From contig CM065801.1 in assembly GCA_033398695.1 (NCBI GenBank), positions 102,169,170 through 102,233,169 on the forward strand: a stretch of DNA of 64,000 bases, in the 5' to 3' direction. The first letter of the stretch is position 1; each line of letters starts with the position of its first letter. Origin of the DNA: Orobanche coerulescens. Taxonomy: Eukaryota > Streptophyta > Magnoliopsida > Lamiales > Orobanchaceae. Below are positions 26,350-36,876 of the stretch, piece after piece. A program made the position numbers and the translations under genes. The notes under the pieces were generated by a model. It had not been told where the DNA came from, ran no database searches, and was given only the letters and a program-made list of their open reading frames with translations.

Positions 26350-26500
26350 TGTCCTATTGTATCACAGTTAAAGCAAACAAAAATCGAACTCGTCGTCTGA
26401 GATGAAGATGCTCTCCGAGCACGAAGACGACTAGAAAACGATCTCTTGGACGTCGGAGTCCGATGTCCCTCTGACAGCTCTTCCCATACCGAGGCAGGAA
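26350..26500 (-). pseudogene. gag: Gypsy element 3 gag scar
   Basis: The minus strand begins at the same ATG context as gypsy 2 gag (ATGGGAAGAGCTGTCAGAGG, encoding MGRAVRG in gypsy 2) and then jumps to sequence that in gypsy 2 lies about 890 bp downstream (GGGACATC, SSRLRA). A second jump, in the zinc-knuckle region, removes about 200 bp more. Both breakpoints fall in short shared sequence (TCAGAGG; AGG.CA). Nothing functional of gag remains; about 110 bp of knuckle-adjacent sequence is recognisable. Confidence 0.7.
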
Positions 26501-26774
26501 AGTCACGTGATAATTACAAATCTCGTATGAAGATCGCATTATGATTATGAGACGGAATGATAAAAATGAGCATACACGCTCTAACACAATGAATGCATTA
26601 ATAATGCAATGAAATGATCGTCGACATGACGCCGGAATATGATAAGATCGCATGAAAGATCAAGTGAGGTGACATGATTATGTGAAGAAATTCCTGAAAT
26701 GATTACCTTGAACAAGTTAACAAGGTTGAAAATTCGATCCATAAGATCAACAACTGAACCGTGAGATGGACTGG

Positions 26775-27290
26775 AAGATTAATGAATTAACTGAATAATG
26801 AGATTGACTGAGTGATGAATGAATTAATTGAGTGATGAGATTGACTGAGTGATGAATGAATTAACTGAGCGATGAGATTGACTAAGTGATGAATGAATTA
26901 ACTGAACAATGAGATTAACTGAGTGATAAATGAATTAACTGAACGATGAGATTGACTGAGTGATGAATGAATTAAGTGAGCGGTGAGATTGACTGAGTGA
27001 TGAGTGAATTAACTGAACAATGAGATTAACTGAGTGATGAATGAATTAATGAACAATGAGATTGATTGAGTGATGAATGAATTAACTGAACAATGAGATT
27101 GACTGAGTGATGAATGAATTAACTGAACAATGAGGTTGACTGAGTGATGAATGAATTAACTGAACAATGAGGATGACTGAGTGATGAATGAATTAACTGA
27201 ACAATGAGATTAACTGAGTGATGAATGAATTAACTGAACGATGAGATTAACTGAGTGATGAATGAATTAACTGAATGATGAGATCAAAAT
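26775..27290 (-). repeat. 37-bp tandem array in the leader of gypsy 3
   Basis: About 14 head-to-tail copies of a 37-bp unit, core GATTGACTGAGTGATGAATG, are present. The gypsy 2 leader has about one copy of the same unit at 46211-46255, so the array grew in the gypsy 3 lineage. It lies between primer site and gag, where packaging and dimerisation signals usually sit. Confidence 0.85.
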
Positions 27291-27669
27291 GATGATTGAG
27301 GATTATTAACTGATGAATGAGTTGATCCTTAATGCTTACACAAGTCGCACGTGCTCCAAAACAATTAGTCATGAATCAATAATAACACTAATATCACATA
27401 TAGGTTTCAACAAAGCATGAACAATTAATGACATGATGAATGTATGAACATAAAGAGAATCGAGTCCTTACACAGGTCATACGAAGCTTCGAGGTCTCAC
27501 GATACTAGTCTTCACTGACGACGACTCGATGAATGAATGACTCGTGCAGTCGTACAAATTTCACGACTCACAAAACCCGACTGTCCAGATTGTCATAACC
27601 TGACAGTCCCACTACTACGACGTCGGTAGAGCCACATAACTCACATATGAGGGTATCTCACAACCCAAT

Positions 27670-27681
27670 GCTCTGATACCA
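27670..27681 (-). other. Primer binding site of gypsy element 3
   Basis: The minus strand reads TGGTATCAGAGC, a perfect 12-base match to the initiator tRNA-Met primer site, five bases after the 5' LTR end. It fixes the orientation of this element. Confidence 0.9.
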
Positions 27682-29929
27682 TCTTCTGTAACACCCCCAA
27701 ATCCTATTGGGTTATTACAGTGCCATGGACCCCACGCCAGGAGATCCACCAGGCGAACATGACTAAAATACATTAAATTAAACAACATGGAGAAATCATA
27801 GTCCCTACCATGATATCCGACACAATATTCTTATAAGGAATTTCAATGACAACGATGGGCCTACATGGCCAAAAATAAAATACAACAACATCTACGAATA
27901 TTTGCTCGGGTAATACATAGTGACAATGACTAACAAACTGGGGAACACTCCGACTGACTGACCAACATGAACAACTCGGACTAGTATCGCTCGAATGCCT
28001 CGTCCCCATCATCATGCCCCTGTGTCTCAACTCTCTCCTCGCAAGCACCTAAAACATGAAAACATGTTGCGCCCCCACGGGGTTAGTCATCCGGATAATG
28101 AACATCAAATACACGTATAACATGATATGCATCCAAAGGCAGAATGAAACGGTATAATGATAATAATAATACGAGATGCTCACAAACTAAGGTAAGAACC
28201 GAGCATTCGTGAAACACTATGCCCACGGCATATTATTAATACCTGTTCGACAGGTTAGAACATAAATGCCCAACGGCGAATCATAATCACAGAGTACCAC
28301 AATGAATTACACGACATGAACCAAACCAGAACTGAATTAATTATGAATGACAATGCCCGAAGGCTCCAATGAAATTACCAGGATAATCACAAAGGCCTGA
28401 AAGCCACTCAGCCGAAGCTGTCAAATATCATAATCACATGAAGCCAAAACAGCCCGAAGCTGTTATCGATTAGGGCCGAAGCCACGACACGAAGTGGTAT
28501 CACAATTAGGGCCGAAGCCACGGCACGAAGCCGTATCACAATTAGGGCTGAAGCCACGGCACGAAGCCGTATCACAATTAGGGCCGAAGCCACGGCACGA
28601 ATCCATATCACAATTAGGCCATCCAATGGCCGTGACCTACTGAATTGTAGGTGTTGGGAAACCAACCGCGAAGGTTCAACCACCAAACTTACCCATAATA
28701 AGATCACCCAGTGACCGTGATCTTCTGAATTGCAGGTGCTCGGAAACCAACCAAGAAGGTTCAAGCCCCAGACTTACCCATAATAAGATCATAAACATGA
28801 CCGTGACCTACTGAGTTGTAGGTGTTCGGAAACCAACCGCGAAGGTTCAAGCCCCAAGCTTACCCATAATGAAACCATCCAATGGCCGTTGACCTACTTA
28901 GTTGTAGGTGTTGGGGGAAACAACCGCGAAGGTTCAGGCCCCACCAAACTTACCCCATAATGAAACCATCCAATGACCGTTGACCTACTGAGTTGTAGGT
29001 GTTGGGGGAAACAACCGGGAAGGTTCAGGCCCCACCAAACTTACCCCATAATGAGCACTAGCCGAGACTAGCCTCCAAACATAATTAATCACAAACGGCA
29101 ACGATCCCAAGATTATCGAATTTGCGAGAATGATAGTGTGCTGCCTTGAGTCGGCCAACATGACAACAATGACTCACGGATGGGTACCGTCCTCGGCGGT
29201 CCCAATTCAATACGTCGATTACCTTAGAATGGTAAATCGATAACAACGACACAACGGATGGGAACTATCCTCGATAGCCCCAATTCAATACCTCGATTGA
29301 CTTAGAATGACCAAGCGATAACAATGATGCAGCGGATGATTCAATACATCGATTGCCTTAAAACGGCCAATCGATAACAATGATACAACGAATGATTGAG
29401 CACCTCGATTGACTTAGAACGGCTAATCGATGACAATGATACAATGAATGATTGAGCACCTCGATTGCCTTAGAACGGCTAATCGATGACAATGATACAA
29501 TGAATGATTGAGCACCTCGATTGCCTTAGAACGGCTAATCGATGACAATGATATAATGAATGATTGAGCACCTCGATTGCCTTAAAACGGCTAATCGATG
29601 ACAATGAAACAATGAATGATTGAGCACCTCGATTGCCTTATAACGGCTAATCGATGACAATGAGATAATGAATGATTGAGCTCCTCGATTGCCTTAGAAC
29701 GGCTAATCGGTAGCAATGATATAATGAATGATTGAACTCCTCGATTGCCTTAGAACGGCCAATCGGTAGTAATTATATAATGAATGATTGAACTCCTCGA
29801 TTGCCTTATAACGGCCAATCGGTAACAATGATATAATGAATGCCTCGACACCTTTAATCGGCTACCGACGACGAAGATGAGAACGAATACGACAATGCCT
29901 TCAGTCGGCCAATACAACATGAATGACAG

Positions 29930-32335
29930 TGTAACACCCCGAGATATTCGGAATAATTACAGCGCCGTAAACCCTTTAAGTAAGGATTTACAAGGCTAAA
30001 TAAAAGAAATGTAAATATAATTCAATCTTACAACTGAAGTTCAAAATACAGAACTAGTTCAACTGATCCAAAGAGTTAACTTATACAACCATATCGAAAA
30101 TGACATTATTAAAATACACGTACTCGAGTACTAAAGTGAACCAAGAAGACAAATCGCAATAACAATAAACATCAACCACGTCACTGAGCCATTTCATCGT
30201 CATGTCGGTACTGTGGTTGCTTCCCCGCTCCTCGGCTACCTCAACATCAAAACAATGTCCACCCCCGAAGGGGTTAGAAAAACAATGCTAGTACAAGTAT
30301 CATAATACATAAATCATCAGTGCATCATAAATCATGCAAAACGGACTTCCGTCATTGGAATCCAACGATGTGAATCCTCACGATTCCATCAACACAATAC
30401 AGGGTAATCCAGCGATCCAGCGCCCTTGGTATAGATCCCCATGATGATCCCGTCGGACCAACGCATGGTGGAAAAGCCATCCAGCGATCCAGCGCCCTCA
30501 GCATAGATCCCCATGATGATCCCGTCAGACCAACGCATGGTGGACATTCGATCCAGCGCCCTCAGCATAGATCCTCATGATCCCCTTGGATCATTTATAC
30601 CATAAACCAATCAATTATGCATACATATATGCATTTCAATATGTTCATCAATACGAACAATTAACAATGAACACTACGAGAAATTAAAGAAATACATCTC
30701 ATATTCGACAACATGAACAAAACCAGAAGCATGATCAAAGTTCCAATATAAATCAAACTCAACATATGATACTTGCCTCGAAAATGGCAAGAATGGAAAT
30801 ACTCCAACAAATGACACGCGTCCGTATGTCACCGCCCCTCGATCGTCCCCTATGCAAGGCTCGGACCTAAGAAAAATAAAGAATTCCTCACACGTCGTAT
30901 GAACGTCTAACAATTCGGTTTACGGCCCCAAGCTCTAAAAATGAACTCTGCCTGAACTACTTAGCGTGCGCTACGTATTCTACGTAACGTGCGCTAAGCC
31001 TGCCTGTTAACGTACGCAAATGACCAAGCCTAGCGTACGCTAGCTGTGTACTGGCAGTCCTCTCGGATCAGCCGACTGTCCTGCCTGATGACATAATATA
31101 CGTTACGTACCAAACGTAGCGTACGTTATTCATTCCCGATAGCGCACGTTAATACGCCTATCTTAGCGTGCACTAACTGTGCATGGCAGATTACTACTGG
31201 GCAGAAAACTTGAGCTAAATGTGATGAAACTCATGAAATCTTCAGTGTTAATACATGCCATCTCCGTGCATATCATGCTCATACGGTTTGTGAAAGATCT
31301 TTACGTATTAAATGACTATGAGATACAAGGATACGTATAATCATCACAACACCATAATTCATCTTTGATTTTCAAGAAATATCCTAAGTCCAATCCATTT
31401 CATGTCCCAAAATGTATGATTCCTTCAGGTAAAGACATAAGAACTTGGTAATCTCCATATACTGGTCATAATCGGTTTTGAAGATTCATGAATATGCTTA
31501 GGAGTCCACATACTAAAAAGGTTTAATGGATTAAACGATGGATAAGTGCCGAAACGTCAAAAATATCCTTCTAACACATAATGCTCGACTACTAACGAAT
31601 TTAACTGACTAGATAATCATGATCAAAACGTCCTTCATACTAGTACTTAATATTGGTGAAGAATCACCTACCTCAAAGTATTGAAGAACAAGGAGGAACT
31701 CGAAGCAATCCAACGCCGAAGGCTTGAACACCAATCTCCAATGATCTACAATCTTCAACTCGAGCTAGGATGCTGATATGAAGGGTTTAGGATGAAGAGA
31801 GTGACTCTCTAAGTCCAAGAATTCGGGTGTGGGAGTGAAAAGGCTGAAAATATGAAAAAGGATGTTGTCCTATTTATAGAAAGTGGTTATTAGCGCGCGC
31901 TAGTCCATATTCATAGCGTGCGCTAACGGCTTACTGACTACACTGTACTCAGCGTTTAGCGTGCGCTATCCTCATATTGTTAGCGTGCGCTACCGCGTTA
32001 CCTTGGCTTTTCCCAAAAGCCGTCCAGGTTCATCCCGACACAATCCGACCGAGATCCACAGCCGATCTCACCTACCACCATGTCGCAATCATGCTGACTA
32101 CGTATAGCGTGCGCTAAAGTTCATGCACAGCGTGCGCTACGGATCCAGACTAGCGTACGCTACGCTTAGTCGATAGCGTGCGCTACTCGCGCAGAATCAC
32201 AATTTAAATCACATTCAAGAAATTACGCGCTCAACAACATCGGATTAGGAAATACGGAGAATAATACTCAGATCAAAATGCAACAATTACAATATCACAA
32301 GTTCCAAATACATATCAAAAATCTCGGGTATTACA
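29930..32335 (-). repeat. Solo LTR 2, gypsy (Tekay-like)
   Basis: The minus strand begins TGTAATACCCGAG (plus 32335) and ends GGGGTGTTACA (plus 29930), 2406 bp. The TSD GACAG is at 29925-29929 and 32336-32340. The uninterrupted copy of the target is visible in the other LTR near 24370, which confirms the insertion. The minus TATA CTATAAATAG is at about 31868-31877. It represents another Tekay LTR subfamily. Confidence 0.92.
30958..32190 (-). repeat. Two TAGCGTGCGCTA clusters in solo LTR 2
   Basis: One cluster (about 31890-32190, around nine copies including TAGCGTGCGCTA and TAGCGTACGCTA) lies upstream of the minus-strand TATA. A second (about 30958-31175) lies downstream of it, within the predicted transcript. 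The motif equals that of gypsy 2 although the rest of the LTR differs. Confidence 0.75.
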
Positions 32336-33189
32336 GACAGGACGCCAACATTAATAACAATGATTACAACAACGTCTTAGATCGACATCAATATTAACAA
32401 CAACAATCGATACATCGATACCGCTAACCGGTGATCGATAATAACATTAACAACGAATATCTCAATGCCTTACCGGCCATTAATGAATGATAATAAAAAT
32501 TTGGCATAATTGCCGAAGGGTATCGTCTCGAATGATCCCCTAATATCAATGAACTTATGAAGAGACTAAGTCTCGGAATGATACAACATATTCATACATA
32601 TATATGATAACATTAATCTCATTAACTAGTACAAGTATAAAACATGCCTCAACCGAAGGCGCTGAATTCCTTCCACGAACAACGAACGGCGTGCTCCGAT
32701 AAACACAAGTACTCGAACCACCTTGAATGAAATACAATTCATTCAATAACACAATATCGATCGAAACCAACACAACGACCGAAAGAAACTCTTTGAGACA
32801 TTTAATCGAACACTAAATGTTCAAAGTTCCTCAAGAGCCTAAGAATCATCAATCGGGTTGAACGAATCGAAAATATGGATATACAATCCATAGAACACGA
32901 TTAATAATGTTTACTAACATCAACCGATTCATCAAAATCGGACTAGAATCGAAATCAACAACAAATTCCCCAAAAAGTCAACTTGGAGGAAAATCAAGAA
33001 ATATACCTTGATTCGACGAAGAACACGGATTGGATGATGATATAATCAACAAGAATCTTCCAAAATGTCTTGGAATTGATTAGAATCGGCTAAGAACTCG
33101 ATTTCTCGATCCTCCCGTCGCCAGCCGCCGAAAAAAGAAGAAAAACGAGTAAAAAATGAAGTCTGGCCGAACCCAGGCTATATATAGCC

Positions 33190-33460
33190 GGCAGGGTTAC
33201 AGTCGTAACCGGCAGTGCCTTACGGCCGTAACTCGGCCCTTACGGCCGTACTCGGCAGGCCTTACGGCCGTAACCGGCATTCGTCAAAAAATCTGCCCAG
33301 CACCTGTCGGACACTTACGGCCGTAACCGGCACACATTACGGCCGTAACCGGCCTTCATCCGGAAGATGCCCAGCGCCCGTATGGCCATAACTCTCGGCC
33401 CTTACAGCCGTAACTCTCGGCCCTTATGGCCATAACCGGCCCCTGACGGCCGTAACTCGA
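33190..33460 (-). repeat. TTACGGCCGTAA cluster in the 5' LTR of gypsy 3
   Basis: About eleven copies lie next to the TATA box. Intact TTACGGCCGTAA and doubly decayed TTATGGCCATAA occur side by side, as expected for loss of methylated CpG on both strands. Confidence 0.8.
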
Positions 33461-34500
33461 CCAGGCCAGGCCAGTTCCAAACTGTGCGGCCGTGGCTCGG
33501 CCGTGGCCATACCGACGGTCCGAACGACGCCGAAACCCGAACCTGAATATGAATCGAAGATACGATTACGAAGTAATCGCAAGGACAAATCCAAGCGCTA
33601 AGAGAACACATGATTCTGACCACCCGAAGGCTCGAAATTCGGCAACGGAAAGTAATTACCTCAAACTTTGGGAAATTACGAAAAATGGCCCAAAACGTCC
33701 TAAATACACGATACACGATCGAAAGATCAAGACAAATCTCGCAACATGAATAATAACATTAAATGAACTTTCTAGCAACTCGAAACAATAGTTTCGGACG
33801 AGATTCGCAAGAATCGAACTCAAGTGCGGAAAGGCCGCTTAAGAACACGGATCTCAACAAAACGATACCGAAACGAACTCGGATGACAAAAAGTGCAAAA
33901 TTAATCATTCTCAGAATGACGATACGGTCATGAGCGGTTCGTAAAAATGGACTTCCTCCAAAAAGAAAATTATGGGAAAATCGAAATTGCGGATATTACA
34001 TGAACAAAACCCATCAGCCCTGTGTGGACTGAGAAACCTTGCTTTTCCCGAACTGTGTGTGACGGACTTGCATTGAAGAGATGAAGCTTCGGAACTGTGT
34101 GTGAAGAAGCCAGTCAAGTGAAAGATCAAACCAATCTGTGTGAACGGTTGAAGGCTAAGATCTTTATATCAATTTGTGTGAACGATATATTGATTAGGTT
34201 TGATTATAAATACGTAGTTGTGTATGTAGTATTTATAATGAACATTTTCACTCCTATGTGGAGGACTAGTGGACGTAGAGGGGTTTACCTCGAACCACTT
34301 TAATTACCTTGTCCATTACCTTCTGCATTTACTGTTTTAATATTTGTAATTATTTTTAAGTATACACTTCATATCTAGTTGCTATATTCACAGCAACTCA
34401 CTTTAACAAGACTTCCACTACGCACTCAGATTTAAAAACCGTACAGCTTGTTGTTTAAAAAACTTCCCAAGATGTATCATGTATACTTAGTGGCTAACAA

Positions 34501-34515
34501 GTGGTATCAGAGAGG
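34501..34515 (+). other. Primer binding site of copia C
   Basis: GTGGTATCAGAGAGGTT begins one base after the 5' LTR end (34499). TGGTATCAGAG matches the initiator tRNA-Met primer site, as is usual for SIRE-type copia elements. Confidence 0.9.
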
Positions 34516-34610
34516 TTGATTCTAAAAAGAATCAGTCGTATTTTTGATTGAATCAGATCCTTAAATCACTTATTTTTATAAAATAGTCATTTTCGTCCTT
34601 ATACTCTCAT

Positions 34611-36763
34611 ATGGATTCATCATTGATCAATAAAGTTCTTATGTTTTCTATTAACGAATTTGATGATTGGAGAATTAGGATGGAGGCTCATCTTGCAGCA
34701 AGGCATGAAGAGATGATTTTTGTCATACAGGATGGCCCCATAAAGATCATGAAGGTAAATTCGGCCCCAATGATTGAAGGCCAGGATAATGCAGAGATGC
34801 TTGAAAAAGAGCGCGAACAATGGACTTCTGACGAAAGAAAGCGCTCCAACCTCGACAATGTTGCAAAGAATGCGCTATTTGTCACTCTTGACAAAGGAAC
34901 ATTCTCTAAGGTAAAGAGCTGTAAATCAGCCAAGGATATCTGGGATAAACTCAAGTTAATTTGTGAGGGAACTAAGCTCTCAAAAGAAAACAAGATTTCA
35001 AAATTAACTCAGCAATTTGAATCTTTTGAAATGAAACCAACTGAAACACTTGAGGAACTTGACCTCAGATTCACAGGCATTGTTGGTGAACTTGAAGCAT
35101 TAGGCAAAATTTATACTCAAAGGGAGAAAAACCTAAAAATTTTCAGATCACTCCCTGCCCGATGGGACATTAAGACCACAGTTCTGCGTGTCTTGTGTAA
35201 TCTTAGTGAAATATCTACTTTTGATCTCTTTTCTGACCTTAAAGCATTTGAGTACGATATAGACAGGAGAGAGAAAGCTGAAGAATCTCCCGCCAGTACT
35301 ACAGCCTTAGCCGCTGTATCGAACCGAAGACACAACATGCCGAGCTCAACAAAGCCCATTCATAAGAGTGCTGACAGCGACGACGACATCGTGTCGCAAG
35401 ACAAAATGGCACTCCTCATGCATAAGTTCAAGAAGTTTATCAAGCAGTCGGGAAAGACTCCATACAAGCCCAAGCCTGTACACAAAGTAAGTACTGAAAC
35501 TTCCTCTGGTGATGCTAACTTGTGTTATAATTGTAGGAAACCTGGACATTATGCAAATAAATGTCCTCATTCCAAAGTTCAAAGGTTGCCGAGCCGAGCA
35601 ACAAGAAAAGGATGAAAGAAGACGTGCTTGGAAAAACAAGCTCAAGGCCCTGATTGGTGAATCAGAAGCCGCCCCTGCTCCATCAAAATCCGAAGAATGT
35701 CGTCAGGTAGTCACTGACCGTGATTCATCTGATGATGATTTAGAAGATAAAGCCTATATGTGCTTTATGGCCAAGGACATTCCGGAAGATGAAGATAGCG
35801 ATGATGAGGTAAGCTCAACCCTAGCTATTCCCTCCAATGCATCCCATACTTTTGCAAACATGATGACTGAGTTTAAGACCAATCAAATGGCCCATAAGAC
35901 ATTGAAAAATGAAAACATATAGCTCCAAGAAGAAAAGGACTTGTTGAAAGAAAATTACGAAAACATGTCTGTTGATTGTGAAAACAGCAAAGTCGAGCTT
36001 GAAAAACTCATGGAGAGCAATCATCAACTTGCTCATGAACTAAGTGAGACTAAATCTCATAGTGAAAGCAATACAAATGATTTTGTTCTGCTTCAAGCCA
36101 AAGTAAAAACGAGAAGGAGAACTTGAGACCATTCTGAAATCTTTCGAGAAATCATCCAAAAGAATGGAAGAAATTCTAAGCACTGGGCAACATGCTCATG
36201 ATAAAAGTGGCTTAGAATACAACTAATTTTCAAATAAAGGGAAAACTAGTACTGTGTTCTTCAGGGGTGTGGTATCGGAAGAAGTTTCAAGTCCTGTGAA
36301 GGAACCCGTTGCACCGCGAACAGCAAAAGCTGCCATTCCACCACCTCATTCCTATTCCAGACAGCGGAATCACCAACCATTCAGACCTGTAATACATATT
36401 CAACAGGATGCTCCCCGAGCATATCAACAGCACCAACAGTCGTTCAGAAAGAAGACTGTATCCAAATATCAAAAGCCCGAAAGGCAGTACTTTCAGTATA
36501 ACATGCCTAGGTATTGGATACAGGAGCCTCGTCATTTCTCGCGACAGCAAGTTTCCGCACAGTATCAACAACAGCGTTGGGAATCCAACTGGAGACCCAG
36601 AAGGCAAGCTGTTAGGCTGAAGAAAATGGCTCCACCGCCAAGACGGCATTCGTACTGGACTAATAATAACCCTGAATTTTATATGCATAATAACTATCAT
36701 GGTTATAGCAACTATGTATATACCCCACGTAGAAATCGCAATTACAGACCTAAAACATCCTAG
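34611..36763 (+). pseudogene. gag: Copia C gag
   Basis: ATG at 34611 opens a 334-codon frame with a copia capsid region (DDWRIRMEAHL; CKSAKDIWDKL) and one zinc knuckle CYNCRKPGHYANKC (about residues 305-318). A frameshift near 35585 moves coding to a second frame, which continues to about 36126 as a charged coiled coil with TAG at 35920-35922. After another shift, 36254-36763 encodes a Gln/Tyr/Arg/Asn-rich linker like the one before protease in copia B. Gag packages the element RNA. With two frameshifts and stops it is inactive. Confidence 0.88.
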
Positions 36764-36876
36764 AGTAAACCTATTGCTGTCAGGAAAATCTGGGTACCTA
36801 AAGGCACTAACATCCATGGACCCAACAATCAAAGGGGACCTAAATCTACCTAATTTGTTTGCTACAGGACATTTTG

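Larger units (their letters stand above)
22168..34000 (-). mobile_element. Gypsy element 3, minus strand, non-autonomous relative of gypsy 2
   Basis: On the minus strand it has a 5' LTR (27687-34000, containing solo LTR 2), a primer site (27670-27681), a 1.7-kb interior (25987-27686), a polypurine tract and a 3' LTR (22168-25986). The TSD TGAAC is at 22163-22167 and 34001-34005. LTR repeats and interior are homologous to gypsy 2, but gag is reduced to scraps. In the first 175 bp of the two LTRs I count about 7 differences, fewer than between the gypsy 2 LTRs, as the nesting order predicts. Confidence 0.92.
27687..34000 (-). repeat. 5' LTR of gypsy element 3, interrupted
   Basis: It is homologous to 22168-25986 throughout and interrupted by solo LTR 2 (29930-32335 plus 5 bp TSD); without this it is about 3903 bp. 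It ends GGATATTACA at 34000. The minus TATA GCTATATATAGCC is at about 33178-33190, with the TTACGGCCGTAA cluster at 33190-33460 and the 56-bp array at 29340-29850. Confidence 0.92.
21469..34499 (+). repeat. 5' LTR of copia C, split by gypsy element 3
   Basis: The pieces are 21469-22167 and 34006-34499 (34001-34005 is the duplicated TGAAC). The TATA box TATATATAT is at 21946-21954. The first 29 bp are imperfectly duplicated: TGTTGGGATAACAATCC at 21469 is followed by TGTTGGGATAAACAATCC at 21498. The TSD shows that the first copy is the true end. The LTR ends CTAACA at 34499. Its unsplit length is about 1193 bp, against 1154 bp for the 3' LTR. Confidence 0.9.

Noticed and set aside
28408..28764. 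118-codon minus-strand frame with repeated ALIVIRLRAVAS units
   Set aside because: It is a translation of the 32-bp tandem repeat within the gypsy 3 LTR.
22168..34000. Two separate minus-strand solo LTRs instead of one element
   Set aside because: The primer site at 27670, the polypurine tract at 25987 and one shared TSD (TGAAC) show a single element.
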